A DNA stretch of 64,000 nt from the NCBI RefSeq assembly GCF_005403045.1, contig NZ_BJCL01000007.1, positions 1 to 64,000 of the forward strand, read 5' to 3'. The position numbers were made by a program, and so were the translations under genes. Below, piece by piece: positions 52,129-61,206 of this stretch; positions within the stretch are counted from its first letter, which is position 1, and the number at the start of each line of letters is the position of its first letter. Source of the stretch: Pseudaquabacterium pictum (GTDB taxonomy: Bacteria; Pseudomonadota; Gammaproteobacteria; Burkholderiales; Burkholderiaceae_C). The notes beneath the pieces are model-generated. The model ran no database searches and was not told the DNA's origin. It saw only the letters and a program-made list of their open reading frames with translations.

Positions 52129-53145
52129 ATGGCCATTCACAAGCTGCGCGGCCTCGAGTACCTGGTGGCCGTGGTCGACCAGGGCGGCTTCAACGCCGCC
52201 GCGCGCCACCTCGGCGTCTCTGCGCCTTCGGTGCACCGTCTGGTCCAGGCCCTCGAGGCCGAGCTCGGTACGCCCTTGATCGATCGCTCGGCGCAGCCGC
52301 TCAAGCCCGCCGCCCATGCGCTGGCCTACATCGAGCGCGCGCGGTCGCTGCTGGACGAACTGCGCGAACTCGACGCCAGCCTGCGCGACCAGAGCCACGC
52401 GCCGCGCGGCAAGATCGTGGTCGCGGCACACAGTGTCGTGCTGCAGTTCGTGCTGGCCGACGCGCTGCCGCGCTTCCACGCACGCTATCCCGAGGTGCAT
52501 GTCGAACTGACCGATGCGGGATCGAGCCGCGATCTGGCGCGGCTCGGCGCTGACGCGATGCTGCAGTTCGGCTGGCCCCCGGAGCAGGACGCGATCCTGC
52601 GAACGCTGGCCGAGACGCGCTGGCTGGTCGTGGCCACACCCGCCTACTGGGCAAGGCACGGAACGCCGGCGCACCCCTCAGCGCTGGCTGGCTACCCCTG
52701 TGCGCTGTTCAAGACGCCGTTCGGCGAAGTGATCCGGCGCTGGAGTTTCGAGCGCGGTGGCGAGCGCGTGGAAGTCGGCGTCGACGGCTGGCTGGTGAGC
52801 GACAGCCGGCCGGCGCTGGACGCGCCGCTCTACAGCGGCCAGCTGGCGGCGCGCATCAACGACCTGACCCTGCATCCAGGGCTTGCGAACGGCACGCTGC
52901 AGCCCGTGCTGCTGGACTGGCACGGCCTCAACGCCCCCCCTCTCAGTCTGCTGTTGCGGCGCTCACTGGCCCGCCAGCCGCGCGTGCGGGCCTGGGTGGA
53001 CTTCCTGGTCGAGACCACCGACCGCCTGACCGCACATCGCCTGCCCGCAGGCCTGCCCCCAGTCCCCGCTTCGGTGCGACCGGACTGGTGGCGAAAGCGC
53101 GTCCAGCCGTCGCCCAGGCGTGGCGCGGCGGTGGACCCGCGCTGA
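52129..53145 (+). CDS. LysR-family transcriptional regulator
   Basis: A 338-residue LTTR. The N-terminal winged helix-turn-helix includes LVAVVDQGGFNAAARHLGVS and PSVHRLVQALEAELG. The effector domain follows from about residue 90 (GKIVVAAHSVVLQFVLADALPRF). AAGGAGG at 52115-52121 sets the ATG at 52129. The C-terminal tail (PDWWRKRVQPSPRRGAAVDPR, last 40 or so residues) is longer than usual. It probably activates the divergent Bug receptor gene in response to its ligand. Confidence 0.9.
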   Translation: MAIHKLRGLEYLVAVVDQGGFNAAARHLGVSAPSVHRLVQALEAELGTPLIDRSAQPLKPAAHALAYIERARSLLDELRELDASLRDQSHAPRGKIVVAAHSVVLQFVLADALPRFHARYPEVHVELTDAGSSRDLARLGADAMLQFGWPPEQDAILRTLAETRWLVVATPAYWARHGTPAHPSALAGYPCALFKTPFGEVIRRWSFERGGERVEVGVDGWLVSDSRPALDAPLYSGQLAARINDLTLHPGLANGTLQPVLLDWHGLNAPPLSLLLRRSLARQPRVRAWVDFLVETTDRLTAHRLPAGLPPVPASVRPDWWRKRVQPSPRRGAAVDPR

Positions 53146-53520
53146 TGTGTGCCGGCGGTGCCGCTGCCTCGGACAAGCCCGCGACAGCTTGTCCGGGCTG
53201 GTCATGAGGCAGCTTCGGAGCGCGGCGACGGGCTGGCAAGGGTCGGCAGTGACCTGTCGAACGCTGAAGCTGCAGTCGTTCGGTCGAGCCCCGGCGATGT
53301 CCAGTCCTTCTCGGGCAAATCGACCCCTCGCAGCGGATCCAGGCGCCGGCCATGGCAGCCACACCGCCTGCAGCTGTCGTTGCCGGCAGCCGCGAAGGTG
53401 CGCCCGAACGTGAGCAAGGCGGCCGAGACCGTGCGCTCGAGGGTTGCCGGCCACCGACTGCACCCGCTGCACAACGGCCCCTGAACGGGCCCATGCAATC
53501 CCCACACACCCCCAGCCACC
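53146..53520. other. Gene-free stretch between lysR and the DMT transporter
   Basis: These 375 bp hold no gene I can support on either strand. The only clear structure is the hairpin at 53170-53195. The two flanking genes converge on this spacer, so promoters are not expected here. Confidence 0.6.
53170..53195 (+). terminator. Hairpin after lysR
   Basis: A perfect 9-bp stem (53170-53178 CGGACAAGC with 53187-53195 GCTTGTCCG) around an 8-nt loop, 24 bp after the lysR stop. There is no T-tract. Confidence 0.5.
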
Positions 53521-54453
53521 TCAAGCCGCCCGCCGCCCCAGCAGCAGTTGCACAGCCCCAAACGCCACCAGCAGCCCCGCCACCACCGCCACGATCCCCA
53601 GCACCTGCAGCAGTGTCGGCACCTCGCCCAGCACCGGGATGGCCAGCAGCGCCGCCGCGCCGGGCACCATGGCGCCAAAGAACGCGGCCCGGCCCGATCC
53701 CAGCAGCGCCGCCGCCCGGCTGAAGGCCAGCACCGCGATCAGCCCGGCGCCCAGGCCCTGGGCCAGCACCTGAAGCGCCAGCATGCCTGGACCTGCTGCC
53801 GCCAGCCGCTGCCAGTCGGCCAGCAGCGCAAAGCCCGGCGCAAACATCCCGAACGACAGCACCACCACCACGCCGGTCACCCGCAGCGGGTCCACCTGCC
53901 AGCGCCGCGACAGCGCGCCGAACAGGCCCCAGCAGGTGCCGGCCGCCGCAAACAGCGCATCGCCCAGCAGCGTCATCCGGCCCTCGCCGTGCAGCAGGCT
54001 GTCACCGCCCATGCAGGCCAGGCCGATCAGCACGCCCACCGCGCCGATGGCGGTCTCGCGGGTCCAGCGCTGGTGGGCGATCAGGGCGGCCAGGGTCAGG
54101 CCGGTCAGCATCTGGAAGGCCGGCGCCACCACCGCGCCATGGGCCAGCGGCGCCAGGGTGAAGCCGGTCATGAACAACAGGCTGAAGCCTGGGCCGGCCA
54201 ACACCGTCAGCACCAGGCCGCGGCGCCAGCCGATGCCGGCCAGATCCCGCCAGCCCCAGCGGAACAGGAAGGGCAGCATGATCAGCGCGCCCGGTGCAAA
54301 ACGCAGCAGCGTCAGGTCGCCCGGGCTCAGCCCGGCCTTGACGGCCAGGCGCGCCAGCACCGAGTAGCTGGCCCAGATGGCCGCGGCCAGCAGGCCCCAG
54401 GCCAGGCCGGCCGCGATCGATGGGGCCGGTGTGGCGGCAGGGGGCGGGTTCAT
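53521..54453 (-). CDS. DMT-superfamily (EamA) transporter
   Basis: A 310-residue inner-membrane protein with ten predicted helices arranged as two EamA repeats. The first begins AGLAWGLLAAAIWASYSVLARLAVK and the second near LLGDALFAAAGTCWGLFGAL. Such carriers usually export metabolites or amino acids, but the substrate cannot be read from sequence. The ATG at 54453 begins a short Pro-rich leader before helix 1. It is 46 bp downstream of the TonB receptor stop on the same strand and could be co-transcribed with it. Confidence 0.88.
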   Translation of the reverse strand: MNPPPAATPAPSIAAGLAWGLLAAAIWASYSVLARLAVKAGLSPGDLTLLRFAPGALIMLPFLFRWGWRDLAGIGWRRGLVLTVLAGPGFSLLFMTGFTLAPLAHGAVVAPAFQMLTGLTLAALIAHQRWTRETAIGAVGVLIGLACMGGDSLLHGEGRMTLLGDALFAAAGTCWGLFGALSRRWQVDPLRVTGVVVVLSFGMFAPGFALLADWQRLAAAGPGMLALQVLAQGLGAGLIAVLAFSRAAALLGSGRAAFFGAMVPGAAALLAIPVLGEVPTLLQVLGIVAVVAGLLVAFGAVQLLLGRRAA

Positions 54454-54499
54454 GCCTGCAGGCTAACAGCCGGCCCGCAGCCGCGCTGTCACCCCGCCA

Positions 54500-57211
54500 T
54501 CAGCGGAAGCTGTAGTTCAGGCTGGCGTAGAAGCTGCGGCCGCGCGGATCGGTGTAGGTCGGGTCGTAGGTCGACAGGAAGTAGTAGCTCTGGTTGGAGA
54601 ACGGCGGCGCGGTGTCCAGCAGGTTCTGCACGCCGGCGCGCAGCTTCAGCGCCTTGTTCACCGACCAGGCGCCCGACAGGTCCCACAGCGAATAGGCCTC
54701 CACCCGGCGCGGCGCCGTGTCGGGCAGGTAGCTGTCGTCTGTGTAGCCGCTGTAGTAGGTGTTGCCCAGCGTGGCCGAGAACGGGCCGTTCTCCCAGTCG
54801 ATGCCGATGCGGTGGCGCCAGCGCTGGATCACCTGGTCGTTCAGGAACTTGCCCACGTTGCTGACCAGCGGCTCCAGCTTGCCGAACTGGCGCTTGTAGG
54901 CGATCACGTAGGTGCCGCTCAGGCTGGCGCCCATGCGGCCGATCGGCGTGGCGATGCCGCGCAGGTTCAGCTCGATGTCCAGGCCCGAGGTCTGCAGCTT
55001 GCCCTGGTTCTCCTTCTTCAGCAGCACGGTGGGCACGTCGTCGGCATCGCGGCTGATGTAGGCGGCGTAGCGCGTCGGGTTGGCCAGTATGGTCTTCTCG
55101 TAGAGGTCGCTGATGACGTCGGTCTTGCGGATGTTCCAGTAGTCCAGGCTCACGTTCATGTCACGCACCGGCTCCACCACGATGCCCAGCGAGAACTGGC
55201 GCGACTTCTCCGGCTTCAGGTCGGGGTTGGCCTGCTTGATGGTGGGCCACTGGTCGAAGTCGTCGATCACCGTGTCGTACAGGAAGGCCGGGCTGGTGCC
55301 GTTGACCGTGGGCCGGTACAGCTCGCTGAACGACGGCGCGCGGAAGCCGGTGCCGGCCGAGCCGCGCACCAGCACCGCCGCGGTGGGCTGCCAGCGCACG
55401 CCCAGCTTGGGGTTCACCGTGCTGCCGATCTGGTCGTAGCGGTCGTAGCGCAGCGCGGCCTGCAGCTCCAGCTGCTGGCTCAGCGGCGCGTTCAGCTCGC
55501 CATAGACCGACGTGATGTTGCGTGAATGGCTGGTGGCCACCACCGTCGGATCGGGGTTGTTGCCCAGCGACGCGCGGCGGTCGCCGGCGATGTTGTTGCT
55601 GGCCAGCAGGGCCGACGGCGTGTAGCTTTGCGTCTCGCGGCGCAGTTCGGCGCCCACGGCCACGCCGAGCGGGCCGCCGGGCAGCTCGGTCAGCGTGCCG
55701 GTGATCTTGCCGTCCAGCGCCGTGGTGCGGCCGGTGGACTGGCGCGCCACATCGTCGATGCGCAGCGAATCGATCAGCGCCTTGCCCGCGGCCGACGAGG
55801 GCCCGAACGGGTTGATCAGGCCGCTGCGCACGCCAGCGTCGAACTCCTTGAACTGGAAGTAGCCGTTGACGTAGCGGTCCTTGGTGCTGTTCTCGGCCAC
55901 GTTGACGGCCACCGCATAGTCCCAGTCCTTGGCCACGGTGCCGTTGATGCCCAGCACCACCCGCATCGCATCGCTGGTCACCTCGTTGCTGCGGTTGCCG
56001 GCCTCGGTGGCGCGGAAGCGGATGTCGAAGCTGTGGTCGTTGGGCTCGTTCACCGGCCGCGGCAGCAGGCTGTTGATCTGGCTCCACTTCACGCCAGTCA
56101 GCGTGGTCGGGTTGGGTGACAGCACGTAGGTGGTCTTGGCCCTGGCCTTCAGCACCTCGGCAAAGGCCTGGGTGTCGGCGTTGAGCTGCAGCACGCCGCG
56201 GCCCAGGAACGAGACCTTGTCCGATTGCGGGTAGATCTCGGTGTCGGCCATGTAGTCGTAGCCGCAGGCCTGGGTGCCGACGATGGTGGTGTAGACCGAG
56301 GCCGGCGGCGCGCAGCCGGGGGCCGAGAAGTTGATGGTGCGCTGGTTGAATGGCGCGCCGTTGAAGCTGTAGCCGGCCGCGTTGATGGCCGCCAGCTGGG
56401 CATTGCGCCGGCCGGCATTGCTCTGCAGCCGGATGTTGCCCGGGTAGGGCCGGCTGGACAGGTAGAACGGCACGGTGTCGGCCAGCGGGCGCTCCTGGAT
56501 GAAGTCGCGCTCGGACGACCGCAGCGCATCCAGCTTCTGCACGTCCAGCGTGCCGAAGATGTTGAAACCGTCCTTGGCCAGGTTGCCGAAACCGGCGCTG
56601 ATGGTGCCGGTGGTCTTGCCGGCGCCGCCGTCCTGGGTGCGCATCACATGGGCGCCCACGTCCACGCCCTGGTAGTCCTGGCGGGTGATGAAGTTGATGA
56701 CGCCGCCGATGGCGTCGGTGCCGTAGATGGCCGAGGCGCCGTCCTTCAGCACCTCCACCCGCTGGATGGCGCCGGCCGGGATGCTGTTCAGGTCCACGCC
56801 CGCCGCATCGCCGGGCGAGGCAAAGTTGGCCAGCCGCCGGCCATTCAGTAGCACCAGGGTGCTGCTGACGCCCAGGCCGCGCAGGTTGGCACCGTTGAAG
56901 CCGCGCTGGCCGCCGGTGTTGTCGCTGATGCTGGCGCCGTCACTCAGCGGCGCGGTGCCGGCGCTGATGTTGCGCAGCAGCTCGGCGGCGGTGGTCACGC
57001 CCGACTTGTCGATGTCGCCGCGGGTGATGGTCTGCACCGGCAGCGCCGTCTCGCCCTGGATGCGCTTGATGCTGGACCCGGTGATCTCCACCCGCTGGTT
57101 GCTGTCCTGCGCCAGGGCCGTGCCGGCCAGCAGCGCGGCCAGGCTGGCGATGGCGGTGGGGCGGAACAGGCGCCGGTGCATCCGGGGCACGGAATGGGTG
57201 CGTGGGGTCAT
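54500..57211 (-). CDS. TonB-dependent outer-membrane receptor
   Basis: A 903-residue outer-membrane transporter. The signal peptide ends near residue 34 (AGTALAQ). A TonB box-like QRVEITGSSIKR segment precedes the plug domain (about 50-180, with NLRGLGVSSTLVLLNGRRL and GASAIYGTDAIGGVINFIT). A 22-strand barrel follows, ending YASLNYSFR. The architecture is that of the large catecholate/oligosaccharide-like class with RVEVLKDGAS. GAGG precedes the ATG; another ATG ten codons later is possible. The substrate is unknown. It is divergent from argR, so control by ArgR is conceivable. No exbB/exbD/tonB genes are nearby. Confidence 0.93.
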   Translation of the reverse strand: MTPRTHSVPRMHRRLFRPTAIASLAALLAGTALAQDSNQRVEITGSSIKRIQGETALPVQTITRGDIDKSGVTTAAELLRNISAGTAPLSDGASISDNTGGQRGFNGANLRGLGVSSTLVLLNGRRLANFASPGDAAGVDLNSIPAGAIQRVEVLKDGASAIYGTDAIGGVINFITRQDYQGVDVGAHVMRTQDGGAGKTTGTISAGFGNLAKDGFNIFGTLDVQKLDALRSSERDFIQERPLADTVPFYLSSRPYPGNIRLQSNAGRRNAQLAAINAAGYSFNGAPFNQRTINFSAPGCAPPASVYTTIVGTQACGYDYMADTEIYPQSDKVSFLGRGVLQLNADTQAFAEVLKARAKTTYVLSPNPTTLTGVKWSQINSLLPRPVNEPNDHSFDIRFRATEAGNRSNEVTSDAMRVVLGINGTVAKDWDYAVAVNVAENSTKDRYVNGYFQFKEFDAGVRSGLINPFGPSSAAGKALIDSLRIDDVARQSTGRTTALDGKITGTLTELPGGPLGVAVGAELRRETQSYTPSALLASNNIAGDRRASLGNNPDPTVVATSHSRNITSVYGELNAPLSQQLELQAALRYDRYDQIGSTVNPKLGVRWQPTAAVLVRGSAGTGFRAPSFSELYRPTVNGTSPAFLYDTVIDDFDQWPTIKQANPDLKPEKSRQFSLGIVVEPVRDMNVSLDYWNIRKTDVISDLYEKTILANPTRYAAYISRDADDVPTVLLKKENQGKLQTSGLDIELNLRGIATPIGRMGASLSGTYVIAYKRQFGKLEPLVSNVGKFLNDQVIQRWRHRIGIDWENGPFSATLGNTYYSGYTDDSYLPDTAPRRVEAYSLWDLSGAWSVNKALKLRAGVQNLLDTAPPFSNQSYYFLSTYDPTYTDPRGRSFYASLNYSFR

Positions 57212-57331
57212 CGCTGCAGGTCCTCGGGATCGGTGGGTGGGCGGGAGTCAGGGCGCCCATGGCCGGCTGGCCGGGCTTGGCGGCGCACTCTAGGCAGGGC
57301 TCCGGCAGCCGTCTCGGGTGGCGCGGCCGGC

Positions 57332-57373
57332 AGTCGCCTGGCCGAAAGTGGCCGTCGCAAAACCGACATCGCG
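57332..57373 (+). promoter_or_regulatory. Putative ArgR (AraC-type) operator upstream of argR
   Basis: Two direct half-sites start 21 bp apart: AGTCGC at 57332 and CGTCGC at 57353. The first is followed by N8, AA and N5 exactly as in the Pseudomonas aeruginosa ArgR half-site TGTCGC-N8-AA-N5 (consensus from memory). The second has CA where AA is expected. The site ends 31 bp before the argR start, suggesting autoregulation. Confidence 0.55.
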
Positions 57374-57403
57374 CCAGACATCCAGCGGCAACACGCTGGC
57401 AAC

Positions 57404-58465
57404 ATGCCTGCAGCCGCCGCGCCCACCCCACCTGCCCGCATGCAACGCTTCGTCCATGGCTTCCTGCTGCTGCCGCGCTGCTCGCTGCTGGCGCTGGGCG
57501 GCGCGCTGGACGCACTGGATGCCGCCAATGCCACGCTGGGCCATGCCCAGCACAGCAGCCTGTGCCTCAGCCTGGACGGCCGGCCGGTGCGCTGCAGCAC
57601 CGGCACCAAGGTGCAGGTGGACCATGGCCTGGCCGATGCGCCCGAGCTGCAGAGCCTGTTCATCCTGGCCGACCTGCCGCTGCCCGATGCCGCGCGCGAT
57701 GGCCATGCCCGCCAGCTGCACCCCTGGCTGCAGGAGCGCGCCCGCTACGGCATGCTGCTGGGCGGCATCGGCAGCGGCGCCGCGGTGCTGGCCCAGGCCG
57801 GCCTGCTGGACGGCCACCGCGCCACCCTGGCCTGGGCCCAGGTACCGCAGCTGGGCGACAGCCACCCGGCGGTGCTGTGGTCGTCCCGCGTCTACGAGAT
57901 CGACCGCCAGCGCCTGAGCTGCGGCGCCGGCACCGCCAGCCTCGATCTGCTGATCGCCTGGCTGGGCCGCCTGCACGGCGAGCGCCTGGCCCAGGCCCTG
58001 GTGGGCCACTTCGGCCTGGACCGGCTGCGCGGCGCCGACGAGCGCCAGCCCTCGCCGGTGCAGGCGCGCATCGGCACCGGCGGCGCCAAGCTGGCCGAAG
58101 CCGTGGCGCTGATGGAGGCCAACCTCGGCGAGCCGCTGCCCACCGAGGAGATCGCCCGCCTGGCCGGCGTGTCGCGCCGGCAGCTGGAGCGGCTGTTCAA
58201 GCAGCACCTCGATGCCCTGCCCTCGCGCTACTACGCCGAGCTGCGGCTGATGCGCGCCAGGCGCCTGCTGCAGCAGACCGGCCAGTCCATCCTGCAGATC
58301 GGCCTGGCCTGCGGCTTTGCCTCGGGCTCGCACTTCAGCAGCGCCTACCGCAGCCGCTTCGGCCACACCCCGCGCGAGGCCCGCAGCCAGCGCGCCCTGG
58401 CCTGGCGCGACGAACCCGACCAGCCCCCATCGGCCGACAGCGGCCGGACCGAGAGCCCGCCATGA
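57404..58465 (+). CDS. argR: ArgR-type transcriptional regulator (GATase1-like plus AraC domain)
   Basis: A 353-residue GlxA/ArgR-like regulator. The N-terminal DJ-1/amidotransferase-like domain (about 12-190) begins FVHGFLLLPRCSLLALGGAL. The AraC helix-turn-helix pair (about 225-330) includes PTEEIARLAGVSRRQLERLF and QIGLACGFASGSHFSSAYR. In Pseudomonas the homologous ArgR activates arginine uptake and the succinyltransferase pathway. Here it heads the same gene set (astA, aot genes), with its stop overlapping astA (ATGA). The ATG at 57404 was chosen as the first codon before family similarity. Probable operators lie upstream of argR and aotJ. Confidence 0.88.
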   Translation: MPAAAAPTPPARMQRFVHGFLLLPRCSLLALGGALDALDAANATLGHAQHSSLCLSLDGRPVRCSTGTKVQVDHGLADAPELQSLFILADLPLPDAARDGHARQLHPWLQERARYGMLLGGIGSGAAVLAQAGLLDGHRATLAWAQVPQLGDSHPAVLWSSRVYEIDRQRLSCGAGTASLDLLIAWLGRLHGERLAQALVGHFGLDRLRGADERQPSPVQARIGTGGAKLAEAVALMEANLGEPLPTEEIARLAGVSRRQLERLFKQHLDALPSRYYAELRLMRARRLLQQTGQSILQIGLACGFASGSHFSSAYRSRFGHTPREARSQRALAWRDEPDQPPSADSGRTESPP

Positions 58466-59526
58466 CCGACCCGCACCACCTGCTGCTGCGCAGCGCCCGG
58501 CCCGACGACCTGGACGCGCTGGAGCGCTTTGCCGCCGCCAGCGCCATCGGCATCACCACCCTGCCGGCCGACCGCGCCCGGCTGGCCGACCGGCTGGCCC
58601 GCTCGGCCCAGGCCTTTGCGTCGCAGGACGACAGCAGCGGCGAGGAGATCTACCTTTTCGTGCTGCAAGACATGGCCAGCGGCGCGGTGGTGGGCACCAG
58701 CGGCATCGCCGCGCGGGCGGGCTTTGCCGACCGCTTCTACACCTACCGCAACGAGGTGGTGGTGCATGCCAGCGCGGCGCTGGGCATCAGCAACCGCATC
58801 CACACCCTGCACCTGTGCCACGACCTGACCGGCTGCACCCTGCTCACCTCGTTCTACATCGACCCCGCCTACGAGCAGACGCTGGCGCCGCAGCTGCTGT
58901 CGCGGGCGCGGCTGCTGTTCATCGCCGAGTTCGCCGACCGCTTCTCCGACCGCATCGCCGCCGAGAGCCCGGGCCTGGCCGACGAGCATGGCCGCTGCCC
59001 GTTCTGGGATGCGGTGGGCCGCCGCTTCTTCGGCATGGACTACCCGGCGGCCGAGCAGCTGGCCGGCGGCCGCAGCAAGGCCTTCATCGCCGAGCTGCTG
59101 CCGCAGAGCCCGATCTACGTGCCGCTGCTGCCCGAGGCCGCGCAGTGGGCCATCGGCCAGCTGCACCCGGTGGCCGAGCTGCCGTTCTCCATCCTGCAGG
59201 ACGAGGGTTTCGATGCCGACACCTATGTCGACATCTTCGACGGCGGGCCGACGGTGGAGGCGCGGGTGGCCATGCTGCGCACCGTGGCCGCGGCGCGCCG
59301 CGCCACGCTGGCGGCGCAGGCCGCGCCACCGCCCGCCGCCGGCGCCAGCCCCTGGGGCCTGGTGGCCAATGGCCGGCGCGCCGACTTCCGCGCCGTGCTG
59401 GCGCCCACTGCGCCGGTGCGCCAGCAGCTGGCGCTGACGGCCGACCAGCAGCATTGGCTGCAGGCCAGCCCCGGCCAGGCGCTGCGTGCCGCCCCGCTGA
59501 CCCTGGCCCCCCGGAGCGACGCATGA
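58462..59526 (+). CDS. astA: Arginine N-succinyltransferase
   Basis: A 354-residue enzyme that transfers succinyl from succinyl-CoA to arginine, the first step of the AST pathway. AstA blocks are clear: LRSARPDDLDALERFAA, TYRNEVVVHASAALGISN, LHLCHDLTGCTLLTSFYID, CPFWDAVGRRFFGMDY, IYVPLLPEAAQ and DIFDGGPTVEAR. The length is normal. The start overlaps the argR stop. The next gene is a shortened paralogue, recalling the two-subunit AruF/AruG enzyme of Pseudomonas. The rest of the ast pathway (astB, astC, astD) is not in the window. Confidence 0.93.
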   Translation: MTDPHHLLLRSARPDDLDALERFAAASAIGITTLPADRARLADRLARSAQAFASQDDSSGEEIYLFVLQDMASGAVVGTSGIAARAGFADRFYTYRNEVVVHASAALGISNRIHTLHLCHDLTGCTLLTSFYIDPAYEQTLAPQLLSRARLLFIAEFADRFSDRIAAESPGLADEHGRCPFWDAVGRRFFGMDYPAAEQLAGGRSKAFIAELLPQSPIYVPLLPEAAQWAIGQLHPVAELPFSILQDEGFDADTYVDIFDGGPTVEARVAMLRTVAAARRATLAAQAAPPPAAGASPWGLVANGRRADFRAVLAPTAPVRQQLALTADQQHWLQASPGQALRAAPLTLAPRSDA

Positions 59527-60242
59527 GCCTGGACGACCACTTCACCGTGCGCGACGCCAGCGCGGCCGACACCCCTGCGCTGGCCGCCCTGCTGGCCACG
59601 ACCACCGATCTGGCACTGGCCGACGGCGCCCGCCGCCTGGTGGCTGCAGCGCCCGATGGCCGCCTGCTGGCCACGCTGCGGCTGGACCCGCCGCTGGGCC
59701 TGCAGACGCCGCGCCACTGGTACCGGGTGGGCTGCACGGTGCATGCCTCGGCCGAGCTGCGGCTGTTCCTGCGCCAGGCCACGCTGCTGCTGGGCAATGA
59801 CCTCACCGGCGCCCATGAGCTGACTGACCTGGCGATGGCACCGGGCGCCGACGACGCGCTGCAGGCCCTGGTGTGGGCCGCGCGGCATGCACTGGCCAGC
59901 AACCCGGCCACGGGCAACGGCCACCGCCTCATCGCCGAACTGCCCGGCCTGCGGGATGCGCAAGGCCGCTCGCCGTTCTGGGACGGCCTGGGCCGGCCGT
60001 TCTGCGCGCTGGACCCGGCCGAGGCGCTGGCCCGCCACGGCCCCGGCTGGCTGACCGACGTGGCCGCGCTGCTGCCGCGCCAGCTGCTCTACGCCGCCTT
60101 CCTGCCCGATGCGGCCCAGGCCGCCATCGGCGCGGTGCACCCGTCGGCACAGGCGGTGCACGATGTGCTGCAGGCCTGCGGCCTGCGCTGGCAGCACCAG
60201 ATCCGCATCGACGACGGCGGCCCGGTGCTGGAAGCCAGCTGA
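59523..60242 (+). CDS. Shortened AstA paralogue, probable second subunit of arginine succinyltransferase
   Basis: A 239-residue protein that aligns with AstA over most of its length but lacks about 115 residues. Corresponding blocks are HWYRVGCTVHASAELRLF, LLGNDLTGAHELTDL (AstA has LCHDLTG), SPFWDGLGRPFCALD, LLYAAFLPDAAQAAIGAVHP and IDDGGPVLEA. The Cys-His pair of the CHDLTG block is replaced by Gly-Asn, so it may not be catalytic. It may act as the alpha-like partner of AstA, like AruF. The ATG overlaps the astA stop (ATGA). Confidence 0.82.
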   Translation: MSLDDHFTVRDASAADTPALAALLATTTDLALADGARRLVAAAPDGRLLATLRLDPPLGLQTPRHWYRVGCTVHASAELRLFLRQATLLLGNDLTGAHELTDLAMAPGADDALQALVWAARHALASNPATGNGHRLIAELPGLRDAQGRSPFWDGLGRPFCALDPAEALARHGPGWLTDVAALLPRQLLYAAFLPDAAQAAIGAVHPSAQAVHDVLQACGLRWQHQIRIDDGGPVLEAS

Positions 60243-60257
60243 GGGGTCGACAGCCGC

Positions 60258-60299
60258 GCCAGCATCGGCCAAGCGACATCGGCTTGCCGATCCCGGACA
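60258..60299 (-). promoter_or_regulatory. Putative ArgR operator upstream of aotJ
   Basis: On the minus strand two half-sites start 21 bp apart: TGTCCG (60299 downward), followed by N8, AA and N5, then TGTCGC (60278 downward). This is the tandem arrangement expected for a Pseudomonas-type ArgR site. It lies in the 141-bp gap before aotJ, about 85 bp from its start. Confidence 0.55.
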
Positions 60300-60383
60300 T
60301 GCGGCGCGCCGGGCGCGCCGCCGGCGCAGGGGCACTGCTACAACCCCGGCTCGCCGCACCCCAGCGGCCTGCCGGAGACCACG

Positions 60384-61184
60384 ATGCACCCCACCCGCCG
60401 CCGCTTCACTGCGCTGCTGAGCGCCCTGCTCGCCACCGCTGCCGCCACCCTGCTGCCCAACGCCGCCTTGGCCCAGGCACCTGACTGGGCCAAGGTGCGC
60501 GTGGGCGTCGAGGGCAACTACCCGCCGTTCTCCAAGCTGGGCACCGACGGCAAGTTGTCGGGCTTCGACATCGACATCGCGCTGGCGGTGTGTGCCCGCA
60601 TCCGCGCCGAGTGCACCCTGGTGCAACAGGAGTGGGACGGCATGATGCCGGCGCTGGGCGCGAAGAAGTTCGACATGATCGTCGCGTCGATGACCATCAC
60701 CGACGAGCGCCGCAAGGCCGCCGAGTTCAGCGACCCGTACTACGACGTGCCCTCGCGCTGGGTGGCCCGCGCCGGTGCCTTCAAGGACCACAGCCCGGCG
60801 TCGTTCAAGGGCAAGAAGATCATCGTGCTGCGCAACAGCCCGCGCGCCAAGCATGTGGCCGAGCAGTACAAGGACAGCGAGGTGCTGCTGGTCAACAAGG
60901 AGACCGATGTCTACCTGGAACTGGCCGCCGGCCGCGGCGACATCGGCTTCGGCTCCAGCGTGGTGTCGAACGAGGCCTTCCTGAAGCGGCCCGAAGGCAA
61001 GGGCTTTGCGCAGGTGGGCACCACGGTGCGGCTGGACGGCGGCGGCGTGGGCATCGCCTTCCGCAAGACCGACACCGCGCTGCGCGACAAGGTCAACGTG
61101 GCGCTGAAGGCGATCAAGGCCGACGGCACCTACAAGAAGCTGGCCGACCAGTACTTCGACTTCGACGTGTCTGGCGGGCAGTGA
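60384..61184 (+). CDS. aotJ: Arginine/basic amino acid ABC transporter, substrate-binding protein
   Basis: A 266-residue family 3 receptor. The signal peptide covers residues 1-31 (RRRFTALLSALLATAAATLL, cleavage near ALA-QA). The mature part has VRVGVEGNYPPFSKLGTDGK and GFDIDIALAVCARI, the classic lysine/arginine/ornithine-type start, and WDGMMPALGAKKFDMIVASM. GGAG precedes the ATG. Gene order aotJ, aotQ, aotM, aotO, aotP matches the Pseudomonas aeruginosa arginine/ornithine operon, and the position after argR and astA supports arginine as ligand. Confidence 0.88.
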   Translation: MHPTRRRFTALLSALLATAAATLLPNAALAQAPDWAKVRVGVEGNYPPFSKLGTDGKLSGFDIDIALAVCARIRAECTLVQQEWDGMMPALGAKKFDMIVASMTITDERRKAAEFSDPYYDVPSRWVARAGAFKDHSPASFKGKKIIVLRNSPRAKHVAEQYKDSEVLLVNKETDVYLELAAGRGDIGFGSSVVSNEAFLKRPEGKGFAQVGTTVRLDGGGVGIAFRKTDTALRDKVNVALKAIKADGTYKKLADQYFDFDVSGGQ

Positions 61185-61206
61185 CGCCAGAGTCTTCGCA
61201 CTGACC

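Noticed and set aside
53202-53678. Minus-strand frame spanning the end of the DMT gene and the lysR spacer
   Set aside because: It is out of frame with the transporter, has no recognisable domain and no ribosome-binding site.
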